The position numbers and the translations under genes were made by a program. A DNA stretch of 25,609 nt from DATKXO01 sp035528995 (lineage in GTDB: Bacteria > Planctomycetota > Phycisphaerae > UBA1845). This document shows, piece by piece, positions 7,229 to 14,630 of the stretch. The stretch is from contig DATKXO010000316.1 in the NCBI GenBank assembly GCA_035528995.1, positions 1 through 25,609 of the forward strand, read 5' to 3'. The notes under the pieces were generated by a model. The model saw only the letters and a program-made list of their open reading frames with translations, was not told the DNA's origin and did not search any database. How positions within the stretch are numbered: the stretch's first letter is position 1; the number at the start of each line of letters is the position of its first letter.

Positions 7229-7918
7229 ATGCTCAGCGCGTCCATCGAGGACTACATCAAGGCCATCTACACGCTGGAACGCGACAGCCAGACGGCTACC
7301 ACCAAGCGGATCGCCCAGCGCCTGGGCGTGAAGATGGCCTCGGTCACCGGCATGATCAAGCACCTGGCCGCCGAGGGCTACCTCCGCCACACGCCCTACC
7401 GCGGCGTCAAACTGAGCGATCGCGGACACGACGTGGCCGTCAACATGATCCGCCGGCATCGGCTCATCGAGCTGTTCCTCGAAAAGACCCTCGGCCTGAC
7501 CTGGGACGAGGTGGACGCCGACGCGGAAATCCTCGAGCACGCCGTGAGCGATCATCTGATCGAGCGGATCTACGAGTACCTGGGCCGGCCCGAGTTCGAT
7601 CCCCACGGATCGCCCATCCCCGGCAAGGACGGCTCCTTCCCGCCGCGCCCCGGCGTCACCCTGGATCAACTCCCCGAAGGCGCCAGGGGCCGGGTCGTCG
7701 AAGTGTCCGACCGCGACCCGGAGTTGCTCCGTTACCTGACCCGATTGAAGCTCAAGATCGGCACCCGGATCAAAGTGTGCGAACGGGCCCCGTTCGGCGG
7801 CCCCATCACCATCAAGGTCGGCTCGTCGAGCGTGGCCATCGGCCGCGAGGCCGCCGAGCGCATTCGCGTCAGCGCCGAGCCCGCCAAACCGGTCCGCCGC
7901 CGAGCCAAACGTTCCTGA
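7229..7918 (+). CDS. mntR: DtxR-family metalloregulator, MntR-like (predicted manganese-sensing)
   Basis: A 229-residue metal-dependent repressor. Order: N-terminal winged helix (SIEDYIKAIYTLE...TTKRIAQRLGVKMASVTGMIKHLAAEGYL), metal-binding/dimer domain (residues about 70-125), and a C-terminal FeoA/SH3-like domain (GRVVEVSD...SSVAIGREAAERIRV). Metal-site residues follow the Mn-type MntR pattern and not iron-type DtxR/IdeR: D8 where DtxR has Met10, H77, and E100 in DAEILEH where DtxR/IdeR has a Cys. Manganese sensing is inferred from these positions. The ATG at 7229 is chosen by alignment to the family N-terminus; GTG at 7211 is an alternative. No metal transporter is adjacent. It is divergent from the CDP-alcohol phosphatidyltransferase gene. 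Confidence 0.88.
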   Translation: MLSASIEDYIKAIYTLERDSQTATTKRIAQRLGVKMASVTGMIKHLAAEGYLRHTPYRGVKLSDRGHDVAVNMIRRHRLIELFLEKTLGLTWDEVDADAEILEHAVSDHLIERIYEYLGRPEFDPHGSPIPGKDGSFPPRPGVTLDQLPEGARGRVVEVSDRDPELLRYLTRLKLKIGTRIKVCERAPFGGPITIKVGSSSVAIGREAAERIRVSAEPAKPVRRRAKRS

Positions 7919-7968
7919 CGTCTGACTGCCTGCCGCGCCCGCTATCCCCGGCGCCGTTGCCTATTCCG

Positions 7969-7996
7969 CAATCCCCAATCGCCAATCCCCAATTGG
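7969..7996. repeat. Short CAATCCCCAAT direct repeats ending in CCAATTGG palindrome
   Basis: CAATCCCCAAT occurs at 7969-7979 and 7983-7993, and the second copy runs into the self-complementary CCAATTGG. This lies in the 136-bp gap between the convergent mntR-like and yggS-like genes. Too short to interpret as a mobile element; it may be a fragment of a dispersed intergenic repeat. Confidence 0.45.
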
Positions 7997-8054
7997 TGAA
8001 GTGCCGCGCGTGCCGCGGGTCCCCCGGTAATGCAAATGGGTAAGGTGGCCTGGG

Positions 8055-8798
8055 CTATCCCGGCGCGAGTCCCTCGAACAGGGCCGTCCCCACGCGGATC
8101 ATCGTGGCCCCGTGCTCGATCGCGATCTCGAAGTCGTTGCTCATGCCCATGGAGAGATGGCGGAACTCCTTGCCGGTGAAACGCTCGTCCTGCAGGTCGG
8201 TGAAGATCTCCTGGACCCGCTCGAAGACCCAGTCCAGGCGCGACGTGTCCTCGGTCAGCGGGGCCATGGCCATCAGCCCGCAGACGCGCATGTTCGGCAA
8301 CGAAACGACCTGCTCGATGAGATGGGGAACGGCTCCGACGGCCACGCCGAATTTCTGCGGTTCGTCGGCCGCGTTGATCTGCACCAGCGCATCCACCGTC
8401 AGGTCGAGTTTACCGGCCTGGTTGTCCAGGTCCTCGGCCAGCCGCAGGCTGTCCAGCGCGTGGAACATCCGCACCCAGGGCAGCAGCGGCTTGACCTTGT
8501 TCCGCTGCACATGCCCCACCATGTGCCAGTTCGGCTGCGGCGGCGCCGGATCCGACGGCTCGCGCGAGCGGCGATCGAGGTGCTCCTTGATCATGGCCGC
8601 ACGCCGACTCAGCTCCTGGGCCCGCGATTCGCCCAGTTCGCAGCAGTCCAGCTCCAGGAGTTGCCGGATCACGTCCACGCCCACCGACTTGGTCACCGCG
8701 ACCAGGGTGACCTCCTTGGGCTTGCGCTTGGCCCGGATACAGGCGTTGGCCATCCGGTCGCGGACGCGTCGCAGGTTGTCGCGGAGTTTGCGTCTCAT
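8055..8798 (-). CDS. yggS: YggS/PLPBP family pyridoxal-phosphate homeostasis protein
   Basis: A 247-residue single-domain protein with the alanine-racemase-like TIM-barrel fold of the YggS/PROSC family. It binds pyridoxal 5'-phosphate and buffers vitamin B6 and amino/keto-acid pools without a known catalytic reaction. The PLP lysine lies in LVAVTKSVG after the first strand. Other family blocks are ELGESRAQEL (E. coli: LGENYVQE), NWHMVGHVQRNKVKPLL, FGVAVGAVPHL, RVCGLMAMAP, LSMGMSNDFEIAIEHGATMIRVGTALFE, with the phosphate-binding SMGMSxD and R(V/I)GxxxF elements intact. The ATG at 8798 is close to a GAGGA. It is divergent from trmB across a 179-bp gap. Confidence 0.95.
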   Translation of the reverse strand: MRRKLRDNLRRVRDRMANACIRAKRKPKEVTLVAVTKSVGVDVIRQLLELDCCELGESRAQELSRRAAMIKEHLDRRSREPSDPAPPQPNWHMVGHVQRNKVKPLLPWVRMFHALDSLRLAEDLDNQAGKLDLTVDALVQINAADEPQKFGVAVGAVPHLIEQVVSLPNMRVCGLMAMAPLTEDTSRLDWVFERVQEIFTDLQDERFTGKEFRHLSMGMSNDFEIAIEHGATMIRVGTALFEGLAPG

Positions 8799-8977
8799 GT
8801 CCTCGTCATCGCCGCCAGTCGTCGGAGCGGAATCCTATTCGCCCCGACGCGACATTGCCAGTCCGGCGGGGCCGTCGTTCACGCAGACCACGACGCCGCG
8901 CTCGACGGCGCCAGCCGAAACGGCCGAGCCCTTGAAGACGAGTTGACGGCGACCCGCGCCTGGGCAACGATTCGGGC

Positions 8978-9586
8978 ATGCCCACCATGCAGGACATCAT
9001 CGTCGAGCCGCCGGGCATCGGCACGCTCTTCGACCCGGCCGGGCTCTTTACCGACAACCGCCCGATCGAGCTGGAGATCGGCTGCGGCAAGGGCGGCTTC
9101 CTGCTGCGCCGGGCCCGCGAGTGCCCCGACCGCGGCTTCGTCGGAATCGAGTGGGCCGGCAAATTCTTCAAGTTCGCCGCCGACCGCATGGCCCGCTGGG
9201 GCATCACCAACGTGCGCATCATGCGCACCGACGCCCGGCACCTCTTCGTCCATCAAATGGCCGCCGGCTGCCTGACCGCACTGCACGTCTACCACCCCGA
9301 CCCCTGGCCCACGAAGCGGCATCACAAGCGGCGCCTGTTCACCGACGCGTTTGTGGACAGGGCGGTGGCCGCCCTGCGCTCCGGCGCCCGCTGGGCCGTC
9401 CAGACCGACCACGCCGAGTACTTCGAGTGGATCCGCGCCCACGTCGCCCCGAGACCCGAGCTGATCGAGATCCCCTACGACGACCCCTCCTTCGGCATCA
9501 TCGACGAGGAGGCCGGCACCAACTTCGAGGTCAAGTACCTCCGCGAGGGCCGACCGATCTACCGCGTGGCCTACAAGAGGAAGTAG
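8978..9586 (+). CDS. trmB: tRNA (guanine-N7-)-methyltransferase
   Basis: A 202-residue SAM-dependent enzyme that methylates N7 of G46 in the variable loop of tRNAs. The SAM-binding motif is ELEIGCGKGGFLLR, followed by the acidic IEWAGKFFKFAADR and the NVRIMRTDAR block. The family signature YHPDPWPTKRHHKRRLF and the C-terminal TNFEVKYLREGRPIYRVAYKRK-type end are both present, so the gene looks complete. The ATG at 8978 is the first in frame; a second ATG lies at 8987. No clear Shine-Dalgarno site is seen. Confidence 0.96.
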   Translation: MPTMQDIIVEPPGIGTLFDPAGLFTDNRPIELEIGCGKGGFLLRRARECPDRGFVGIEWAGKFFKFAADRMARWGITNVRIMRTDARHLFVHQMAAGCLTALHVYHPDPWPTKRHHKRRLFTDAFVDRAVAALRSGARWAVQTDHAEYFEWIRAHVAPRPELIEIPYDDPSFGIIDEEAGTNFEVKYLREGRPIYRVAYKRK

Positions 9587-9987
9587 GGCGTGTCTCAAAT
9601 GGGCTGCGCTCCGCGCGGCGCCAAGCTGCAAACAGGAGGGCGGAACGAACGATCCGGAGGCACACGCCGCCGGCGCCGCCTTTACCGGACGCACCGACGA
9701 GACTTGTCCCGGTATGGTAAACTACAGCTTGGAGCTTTCGTCGAGGCCGGCAGCACGCGAGATCGACTTTCCGCGCCAACGCCGGGGCCGGTCCGTCGTG
9801 GCGAGCCGCCCGGCGCTGTGCTGCGATGCGATTGACCTGCGATAGGCCTGCTTACCGGTCGATAGTAATGAAGGCGCCCTGGTGAGACGGATCTGCCGGT
9901 CGACCGGGCGCCCCGGCCTGATCGTCCCGACCGGCGTGCCTCTGGATCGGTGACCGTAGACGAGCATAAGCCCGTAGGAGACTTCAG
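9587..9987. other. 401-bp intergenic region between trmB and the DUF4382 lipoprotein gene
   Basis: No credible gene or convincing -35/-10 pair is seen. A stem-loop pairs GGCGCCC (9873-9879) plus GGT (9881-9883) with ACC (9903-9905) and GGGCGCC (9906-9912). It sits about 75 bp before the lipoprotein start, in what would be its untranslated leader. The ribosome binding site TAGGAGA lies just before the ATG at 9988. Confidence 0.4.
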
Positions 9988-11115
9988 ATGAATACTCGCG
10001 CATGGATCGCCCTTTTGGCGTGTTTGACTCTGGGCCTGGGCCTGGGCCTCGCGTTCACGGCTTGCACCCCTGCCGGTGGCGGAGGTGGCGCCGGCGACAC
10101 GACTGGTGACGGCACCGGTGACGGCGATGGCGCCACGGCCGGCCAGACCGGCACGCTCCGCGTCCTCATCACCGACAAGCCCTACCCCCTGGAATGCATC
10201 GAGGAGGCCTTCGTCACCATCACCCGCGTCGAGGCCCGCCGCGCCGGCGATGACGATGCCGGCACCAACGGCGGCAACGGAGACGCGACCACCAACGGCA
10301 ACGGTGGCGATGCGACGACGAACGGCAACGGCAGCGCTTCCACCAACGGCAACGGCGTCGCAAGCACCAACGGTAATGGTAGCGCCGGCACGAACGGCAA
10401 CGGCAACGCCGGCACCAACGGCAATGGCAACGGCAATGGCAACGGCGACAACGGCGACGGCAACCCCTTCATTGTCATCTCCGACCAGCAGCAGGACTTC
10501 AACCTGCTCGAGCTCCAGGGCGGCCAGACCGACCTGCTGGGCGAAGCCACCATCCCCGCCGGCACCTACACGATGCTGCGGCTGATCGTCACCGAGGGTC
10601 GCATCAAGCTCACCGACGGGCGAGAGTTCGACAACCTCACGGTGCCCAGCGGCGAGCAGACCGGCATCAAGCTGCACCTGACCTTCGACGTGGCGGCCGA
10701 AGGCGAAACGGTCCTGCTGCTCGACGTCGATCTCAGCCGGGCATTCAAGCCCACACCCGGCAGCCCCAAGGACTGCACGGATGAAATCCGCGAGTTCAAG
10801 TTCCAGCCCTCGCTCGCCATGCGGCTGATCGAGGTTGTGGACGCCGCCAGCATCTCCGGCACCGTCACCGCCGACGACGTGGACGCGCTCCCCATCGAGG
10901 ACGCCCTGGTGACCGCCTACAAGGGCGACGAAGAGATCACCAGCACCGCCACCGACGCGGACGGCAAGTACACCCTGCTCGGCCTGCCGGCCGGCGAGTA
11001 CGGCCTGGAGTTCTCCGCCGCGGGATTCCAGGACGCCGAGGTCACCGGACAGGTCGTCGAGGCCGGAGACGTACTCGAAGGCGTTGACGTCGTCATGACG
11101 CCCGACGGCGGGTAA
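9988..11115 (+). CDS. DUF4382 lipoprotein with TNGNG repeat linker and carboxypeptidase-regulatory-like domain
   Basis: A 375-residue predicted lipoprotein. The signal sequence ends in a lipobox around LAFTAC, with Cys26 the lipidated residue. A Gly/Asp/Thr-rich stretch follows, then a DUF4382 domain beginning GTLRVLITDKPYPLECIEEA. That domain is interrupted by a low-complexity insert of Asn/Gly/Thr 8-mers (TNGNGxAx), and resumes with FIVISDQQQDFNLLELQGG and the PAGTYTMLRLIVTEG block. The C-terminal 75 residues form a beta-sandwich like carboxypeptidase-regulatory domains (ISGTVTADD...DADGKYTLLGLPAGEYGLEFSAAGF). Role unknown; likely on the outer face of a membrane. The ATG has TAGGAGA upstream. 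A strong hairpin follows the stop. Confidence 0.85.
   Translation: MNTRAWIALLACLTLGLGLGLAFTACTPAGGGGGAGDTTGDGTGDGDGATAGQTGTLRVLITDKPYPLECIEEAFVTITRVEARRAGDDDAGTNGGNGDATTNGNGGDATTNGNGSASTNGNGVASTNGNGSAGTNGNGNAGTNGNGNGNGNGDNGDGNPFIVISDQQQDFNLLELQGGQTDLLGEATIPAGTYTMLRLIVTEGRIKLTDGREFDNLTVPSGEQTGIKLHLTFDVAAEGETVLLLDVDLSRAFKPTPGSPKDCTDEIREFKFQPSLAMRLIEVVDAASISGTVTADDVDALPIEDALVTAYKGDEEITSTATDADGKYTLLGLPAGEYGLEFSAAGFQDAEVTGQVVEAGDVLEGVDVVMTPDGG
10264..10464 (+). repeat. 24-bp minisatellite encoding TNGNG octapeptides
   Basis: Imperfect copies of a 24-bp unit with core ACCAACGGCAACGG encode T-N-G-N-G-x-A-x repeats inside the DUF4382 lipoprotein. Toward the 3' end the unit collapses into 6-bp GGCAAC/GGCAAT steps (Gly-Asn). 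Such tracts are prone to length change by slippage; in-frame unit length keeps the protein readable. Confidence 0.8.
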
Positions 11116-11160
11116 CAGCACACCGGCCGACGAAGCGGAGAGCGTCGCCAGAAACCACGG

Positions 11161-11191
11161 TGCCCCGCGCCCTTTCGGGCGGCGCGGGGCA
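11161..11191. terminator. Strong hairpin between convergent genes
   Basis: A perfect 11-bp stem TGCCCCGCGCC/GGCGCGGGGCA has a 9-base loop. It lies between the 3' ends of the DUF4382 lipoprotein gene (+) and the MutS-like gene (-). There is no U-run on either strand, but stability and position make it a likely shared terminator or 3'-end stabiliser. Confidence 0.6.
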
Positions 11192-11228
11192 TCGACGTTT
11201 GTCCGAACCAAGCCATCGCGGACCAGGA

Positions 11229-13172
11229 CTACGACGAGCCCTGATTCCTCTGCGCGGTCGCGTCCTTCATGTAGTTCCGCGCCCGCTCCAGCAACGTCGA
11301 GGGGTACCCCTCACGCTCCAGCACGCGCAGGGCGTTGCGCGTATCCGCCGGGCCGGCGTGCAACCGGTAGTCGAACACCAGACCCGATGCGCCCAGGTCC
11401 TCGCGGAAGTGATGGTTGGCGCCCGGTGGCTTCTCGGCCAGCTCGGTGATGCGCTGCTCATGTGTGGCCACCATGAAGAAGCTGTCCGTCCCCATCAGGT
11501 GCTCCACCACCGCCAGGCTGGCCGCCACCTGCTCGTCCGAGTTCGTCCCCCGGAACGGCTCGTCCATCAGCCCCAGAATCCGGCACGCGTCCTCCGGCGG
11601 ATCCAGCATCCGACGAAGGTGCCGCACCTCCGCCAGGAAATAGCTCTCGTCGGACGCCAGGCTGTCCCGAACCTGAAGGTCCGACACCAGACGCACCGGC
11701 CTCCAGGTCATCTCCCGAGCAACAGCCACCGTCCCCAACTGGGCCAGCAGCGCGTTCACGCCCGCCATCCGCAGCAGCGTGCTCTTGCCAGACATGTTCG
11801 AACCGGTAATGACCCAGGTGCGTGTGGTCCCGTTCAGCCGCACATCGTTGGGCACCACGCGCTCGGGCGGGATCAACGGGTGGCAACCGCCGGCGATCGT
11901 GATCGTCGCCTCATCCGCCGGCACCGGGTAGCACCGAACCGGCTGCTCATAGGCGAAACAGGCCAGGCTGGTCAGCGCCTCCGTGTCGGCCAGCGACGAC
12001 AGGCCCGCCAGCAGGGCCTCGCGATGGGCCACCGCCGGTCTCAGGATAGCGCCCGCCACAAACAGGTCGTAGAAGAACATCACGTTGAAGAACGCGTGGA
12101 TCATCCCGCCGCTGTCCGCCCAGGCCAACCGGGCGCACATCGCCGGCAGCGCCTCGCGTGCGGTCGCGTTCGCGAAGCAGTGACGCAGCTCGCCCAGAAC
12201 CGTCTCTTCGGGCAGGTCCTCGGCGCCCTGACGGGCCGCGTGCAGATAGCCCCGCGCCGCCGTGACCGTGTTCTTCCAGGGTGCCAGGCAATGATTCAGC
12301 GTCCGGCGCAAACACCAGTACGTCAGCCCGTTCACCAGCGCCAGGGCGATGATGCCGTACACCCAACCCGCCTGCCCCAGCCCCATCTTCACCAGACAAA
12401 ACCCGGTCAACCCGGCCGTCACCACCGACCAGATGCGCAGCAGCACCGACGCCATCGGCCAGGGCAACGGCTTGGCCTGACGCAGCGCGGCGATCAGCTT
12501 GCCCAGCCATTCGTCCTGATCGCGCAGGATCGACGCAGCAGCCATGACGCGCAGTCGTTCGGCCGGATGCTCCTCGAGCCATCGCACGGCCGCCTGCCGC
12601 GCGAGGATGTGCTCGGTTGACAGACATGGCGTCTGGAGCAGACCGGCCAGCCGGTGACAGCCCGGCGCGGTCGATGCTCGATTCAGCAGTCCGAAGATGC
12701 CCACCGGCGGCGAGAACAGATCGAGGTCGTCGCGTTCCTGCCCGGTCAGCGTCCAGGTCGGACCGTCCTGCAGGATCGGCGGCAGCGTCGCGCCCGAGTC
12801 GCAGGCATCGCCCGGCGCGTCGTGCGACCGGATCAGCGTGACCCGCCCTCCGCAGCGTTTCAGCGATTCATCGACAATCGTCAACCCGCGCTCGGCACGA
12901 TCGCGCTCATCCCGGGCCTGCTTGTGCCGAGCCACGGCGACACAGTACAGGATCAACCCCAGCAGGCACGTGCCCGCAGCCAGGATCGGCCACTGTGCCA
13001 GCGGGTACCAGACCAGCAGCGCTCCGAAGAACGTGATCAACCGGGCCCACGACCATCGCGTGCCGGCCGCCTGCCAACGGGCCCGCTGGCCTTCAAGACG
13101 CTGTTGGTGCCCGGTCAACCACGCCTCGGCCCCGCCGCCCTGCGAACTGCCTGCTGAACCCGAATCCGTCAC
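11229..13172 (-). CDS. Membrane-anchored MutS-family ATPase (not canonical MutS)
   Basis: A 647-residue protein with a MutS-type ATPase at its C-terminus: Walker A GSNMSGKST at 457-465, Walker B GLMDEP with D537-E538, then RGTNS and the ATHEQ switch. The preceding lever/clamp region is reduced and the N-terminal mismatch-recognition domain of MutS1 is absent. Instead there are two hydrophobic segments near the N-terminus (LITFFGALLVWYPL and ILAAGTCLLGLILYCVAV) and two more in the middle (IWSVVTAGLTGFCLV and GWVYGIIALALVNGL), so it is probably an integral membrane protein. This resembles the poorly characterised MutS-related ATPases of about 600 aa. GTG at 13172 is preferred because AGGAG lies 11 bases upstream; a GTG at 13286 would add 38 non-conserved residues. 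Function is unknown, and classical mismatch repair is unlikely. Confidence 0.85.
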   Translation of the reverse strand: MTDSGSAGSSQGGGAEAWLTGHQQRLEGQRARWQAAGTRWSWARLITFFGALLVWYPLAQWPILAAGTCLLGLILYCVAVARHKQARDERDRAERGLTIVDESLKRCGGRVTLIRSHDAPGDACDSGATLPPILQDGPTWTLTGQERDDLDLFSPPVGIFGLLNRASTAPGCHRLAGLLQTPCLSTEHILARQAAVRWLEEHPAERLRVMAAASILRDQDEWLGKLIAALRQAKPLPWPMASVLLRIWSVVTAGLTGFCLVKMGLGQAGWVYGIIALALVNGLTYWCLRRTLNHCLAPWKNTVTAARGYLHAARQGAEDLPEETVLGELRHCFANATAREALPAMCARLAWADSGGMIHAFFNVMFFYDLFVAGAILRPAVAHREALLAGLSSLADTEALTSLACFAYEQPVRCYPVPADEATITIAGGCHPLIPPERVVPNDVRLNGTTRTWVITGSNMSGKSTLLRMAGVNALLAQLGTVAVAREMTWRPVRLVSDLQVRDSLASDESYFLAEVRHLRRMLDPPEDACRILGLMDEPFRGTNSDEQVAASLAVVEHLMGTDSFFMVATHEQRITELAEKPPGANHHFREDLGASGLVFDYRLHAGPADTRNALRVLEREGYPSTLLERARNYMKDATAQRNQGSS

Positions 13173-13735
13173 GACACCGTGCTCTCCTGGTCGAGCAACG
13201 CCCAACAGCCGCAATCCTTCTGCCGGCGTGCGGTCTCGAGGGACGCGACATGTCAGCCGACCACCGCCCCGGATCGCGACGCACACGCAATCGCCGCTGT
13301 AGCACCGGCGGCCAATGTACTTGGCCGCTTAGGCGGCGGCCAGCGGGCAGCACTCTGAAGCCCACCCGCCCAGCCACAGGTTCCTGACTACCGCTAATAC
13401 CACATGTTGCTCCAAACAACCTGTCCCACCCGGCTTGATGGGTCAGCGTGAACCTGGGAGCCGGGCCTGACGCCCCACCCCAATATATGGTGCTCCGCCT
13501 GCCGTGACGGGGACGCTATGGCTGCATGGACACGTCTTGATCAGTGTCTGAGCGACCCGCTCGCAACCTCCTGTCCGTGCCGCCCCGGACTTCATGGGCC
13601 GCCAAAGGGCCGACCAGCGAAGACCCGACCGACATTGTGCCGATAAGAACCTGCGGCAGCCCGGCCCGCGTGGGTTCGGGGCTGGTGAACAACGTGGACC
13701 CCGGTCAAACGCTTTGGATTCCTGCGCCTCAGGCG
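13173..13735. other. Intergenic region between divergent MutS-like and small lipoprotein genes
   Basis: About 560 bp with no credible gene; short open frames here lack start signals and family-like sequence. I see no clear promoter for the minus-strand gene. The plus-strand promoter candidate is listed separately. Confidence 0.35.
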
Positions 13736-13764
13736 TTGAATTCCCAGGGTTTGTGGCCTATCCT
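13736..13764 (+). promoter_or_regulatory. Candidate promoter of the 50-residue lipoprotein gene
   Basis: TTGAAT (13736-13741, 4/6) and TATCCT (13759-13764, 4/6) are separated by 17 bases, about 45 bp before the ATG at 13807. Immediately upstream is the small inverted repeat CGCCT-C-AGGCG. Moderate boxes, ideal spacing and position. Confidence 0.38.
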
Positions 13765-13806
13765 ATCGAAACGGGTAAAGGTTTCGGGCTGTTAGTGGAG
13801 CAAAGT

Positions 13807-13959
13807 ATGTCATCGAAGAAACTGCTGCGCATGGGTAGACTCCTGCTTCTGCCGATCGCCCTGACTCTGGTGTTCCTGCTGGTTACCGGCTGCGACAACT
13901 TGCAGCATCCGCCAGAGGGCACCGAGTTGTTCTGGGGAGTGGCCATCTCGATGGGGTGA
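13807..13959 (+). CDS. Small predicted lipoprotein (50 aa)
   Basis: A 50-residue peptide with a basic N-terminus (MSSKKLLRMGR), a hydrophobic core (LLLLPIALTLVFLL) and a textbook lipobox LVTGC with Cys29. The predicted mature part is only 22 residues (CDNLQHPPEGTELFWGVAIS and two more). GGAG lies 6 bases before the ATG and a promoter-like pair lies upstream, so expression is plausible. I do not recognise a family. It could be a small envelope lipoprotein; alternatively it could be the remnant of a longer lipoprotein, since it ends soon after the lipobox. Confidence 0.6.
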   Translation: MSSKKLLRMGRLLLLPIALTLVFLLVTGCDNLQHPPEGTELFWGVAISMG

Positions 13960-14630
13960 TTCAGGCAGCCGGCCGACGATCGACCGGCCTCAGTGCGAGG
14001 CGGGCTTGATCCAAGCGCTTGGAGTGCGTTTGGAGAGATCGAGCCCGCCTGCGACCGTTCTATAAGCGTAGCCGACCAATTCGATCCGATTCGCGGCACC
14101 GCTGGGCTGACGCCCGGGCCATGCGCCGCGATCGCCTCTGCGCTGATCTCCGCCAGTCATCTGAAGGGCACTTCCAGGCTCCGCGCCGGTGGCCCTCGCT
14201 CGAAGTCAACGCTGCCCTGGTCAACAGCGAGGCGACGGCACCGTCTGCGACCGATTTCTTCTGCCACTTCTGCCAACCTGAGCGGGCCCGGCCTGTAAAA
14301 TCTGGTCGGATTTCGACCGCCCGCCGACCGCTCGCACCTCCCGGTCTGTCGCCGCAGACGCCGCCCATGTACAATCCCCCATTCCGGGACGGAGCAGGGA
14401 ATAACCGCTTGCCGGTTGCAGCATCTATAACCGTAAAGGACCATACCGGACGAAACCGACGGTCCGTCGTCGGGTACACGAGGACGGCCTGTTCGAGAAC
14501 CACACTCGGGACCGAAGCCTTGCCCCCGTCAAACCCGTTTGGTCTGAACCGAAGCCTGGCACCGCGGGACGCCGCGTCCCCGCAGGATTCGTGCACTCCC
14601 TCCGACCGGGGAGCAGAAAGGAGATCCGTT
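13960..14630. other. 671-bp non-coding region upstream of the metalloprotease gene
   Basis: The frame of the metalloprotease is open back to 14019, but the extension is Arg/Pro-rich, has no family-like sequence, and precedes a clear signal peptide and ribosome binding site, so it is judged non-coding. A perfect 14-bp palindrome TCCAAGCGCTTGGA lies at 14010-14023. AT-rich hexamers TATAAG (14061), TAAAAT (14296) and TATAAC (14426) resemble -10 boxes, but none has an acceptable -35 partner at 16-18 bp. Confidence 0.4.

Noticed and set aside
9682..11211. 509-codon open frame on the minus strand
   Set aside because: Antisense to the DUF4382 lipoprotein; its Val/Ala-Gly runs are the reverse of the TNGNG repeat tract.
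14409..14431. TTGCCG/TATAAC as a metalloprotease promoter
   Set aside because: The spacing is only 11 bases, too short for sigma70-type promoters.
14019..14630. N-terminal extension of the metalloprotease
   Set aside because: It would bury a complete signal peptide and the AAAGGAG site before 14631, and its sequence is Arg/Pro-rich without family features.
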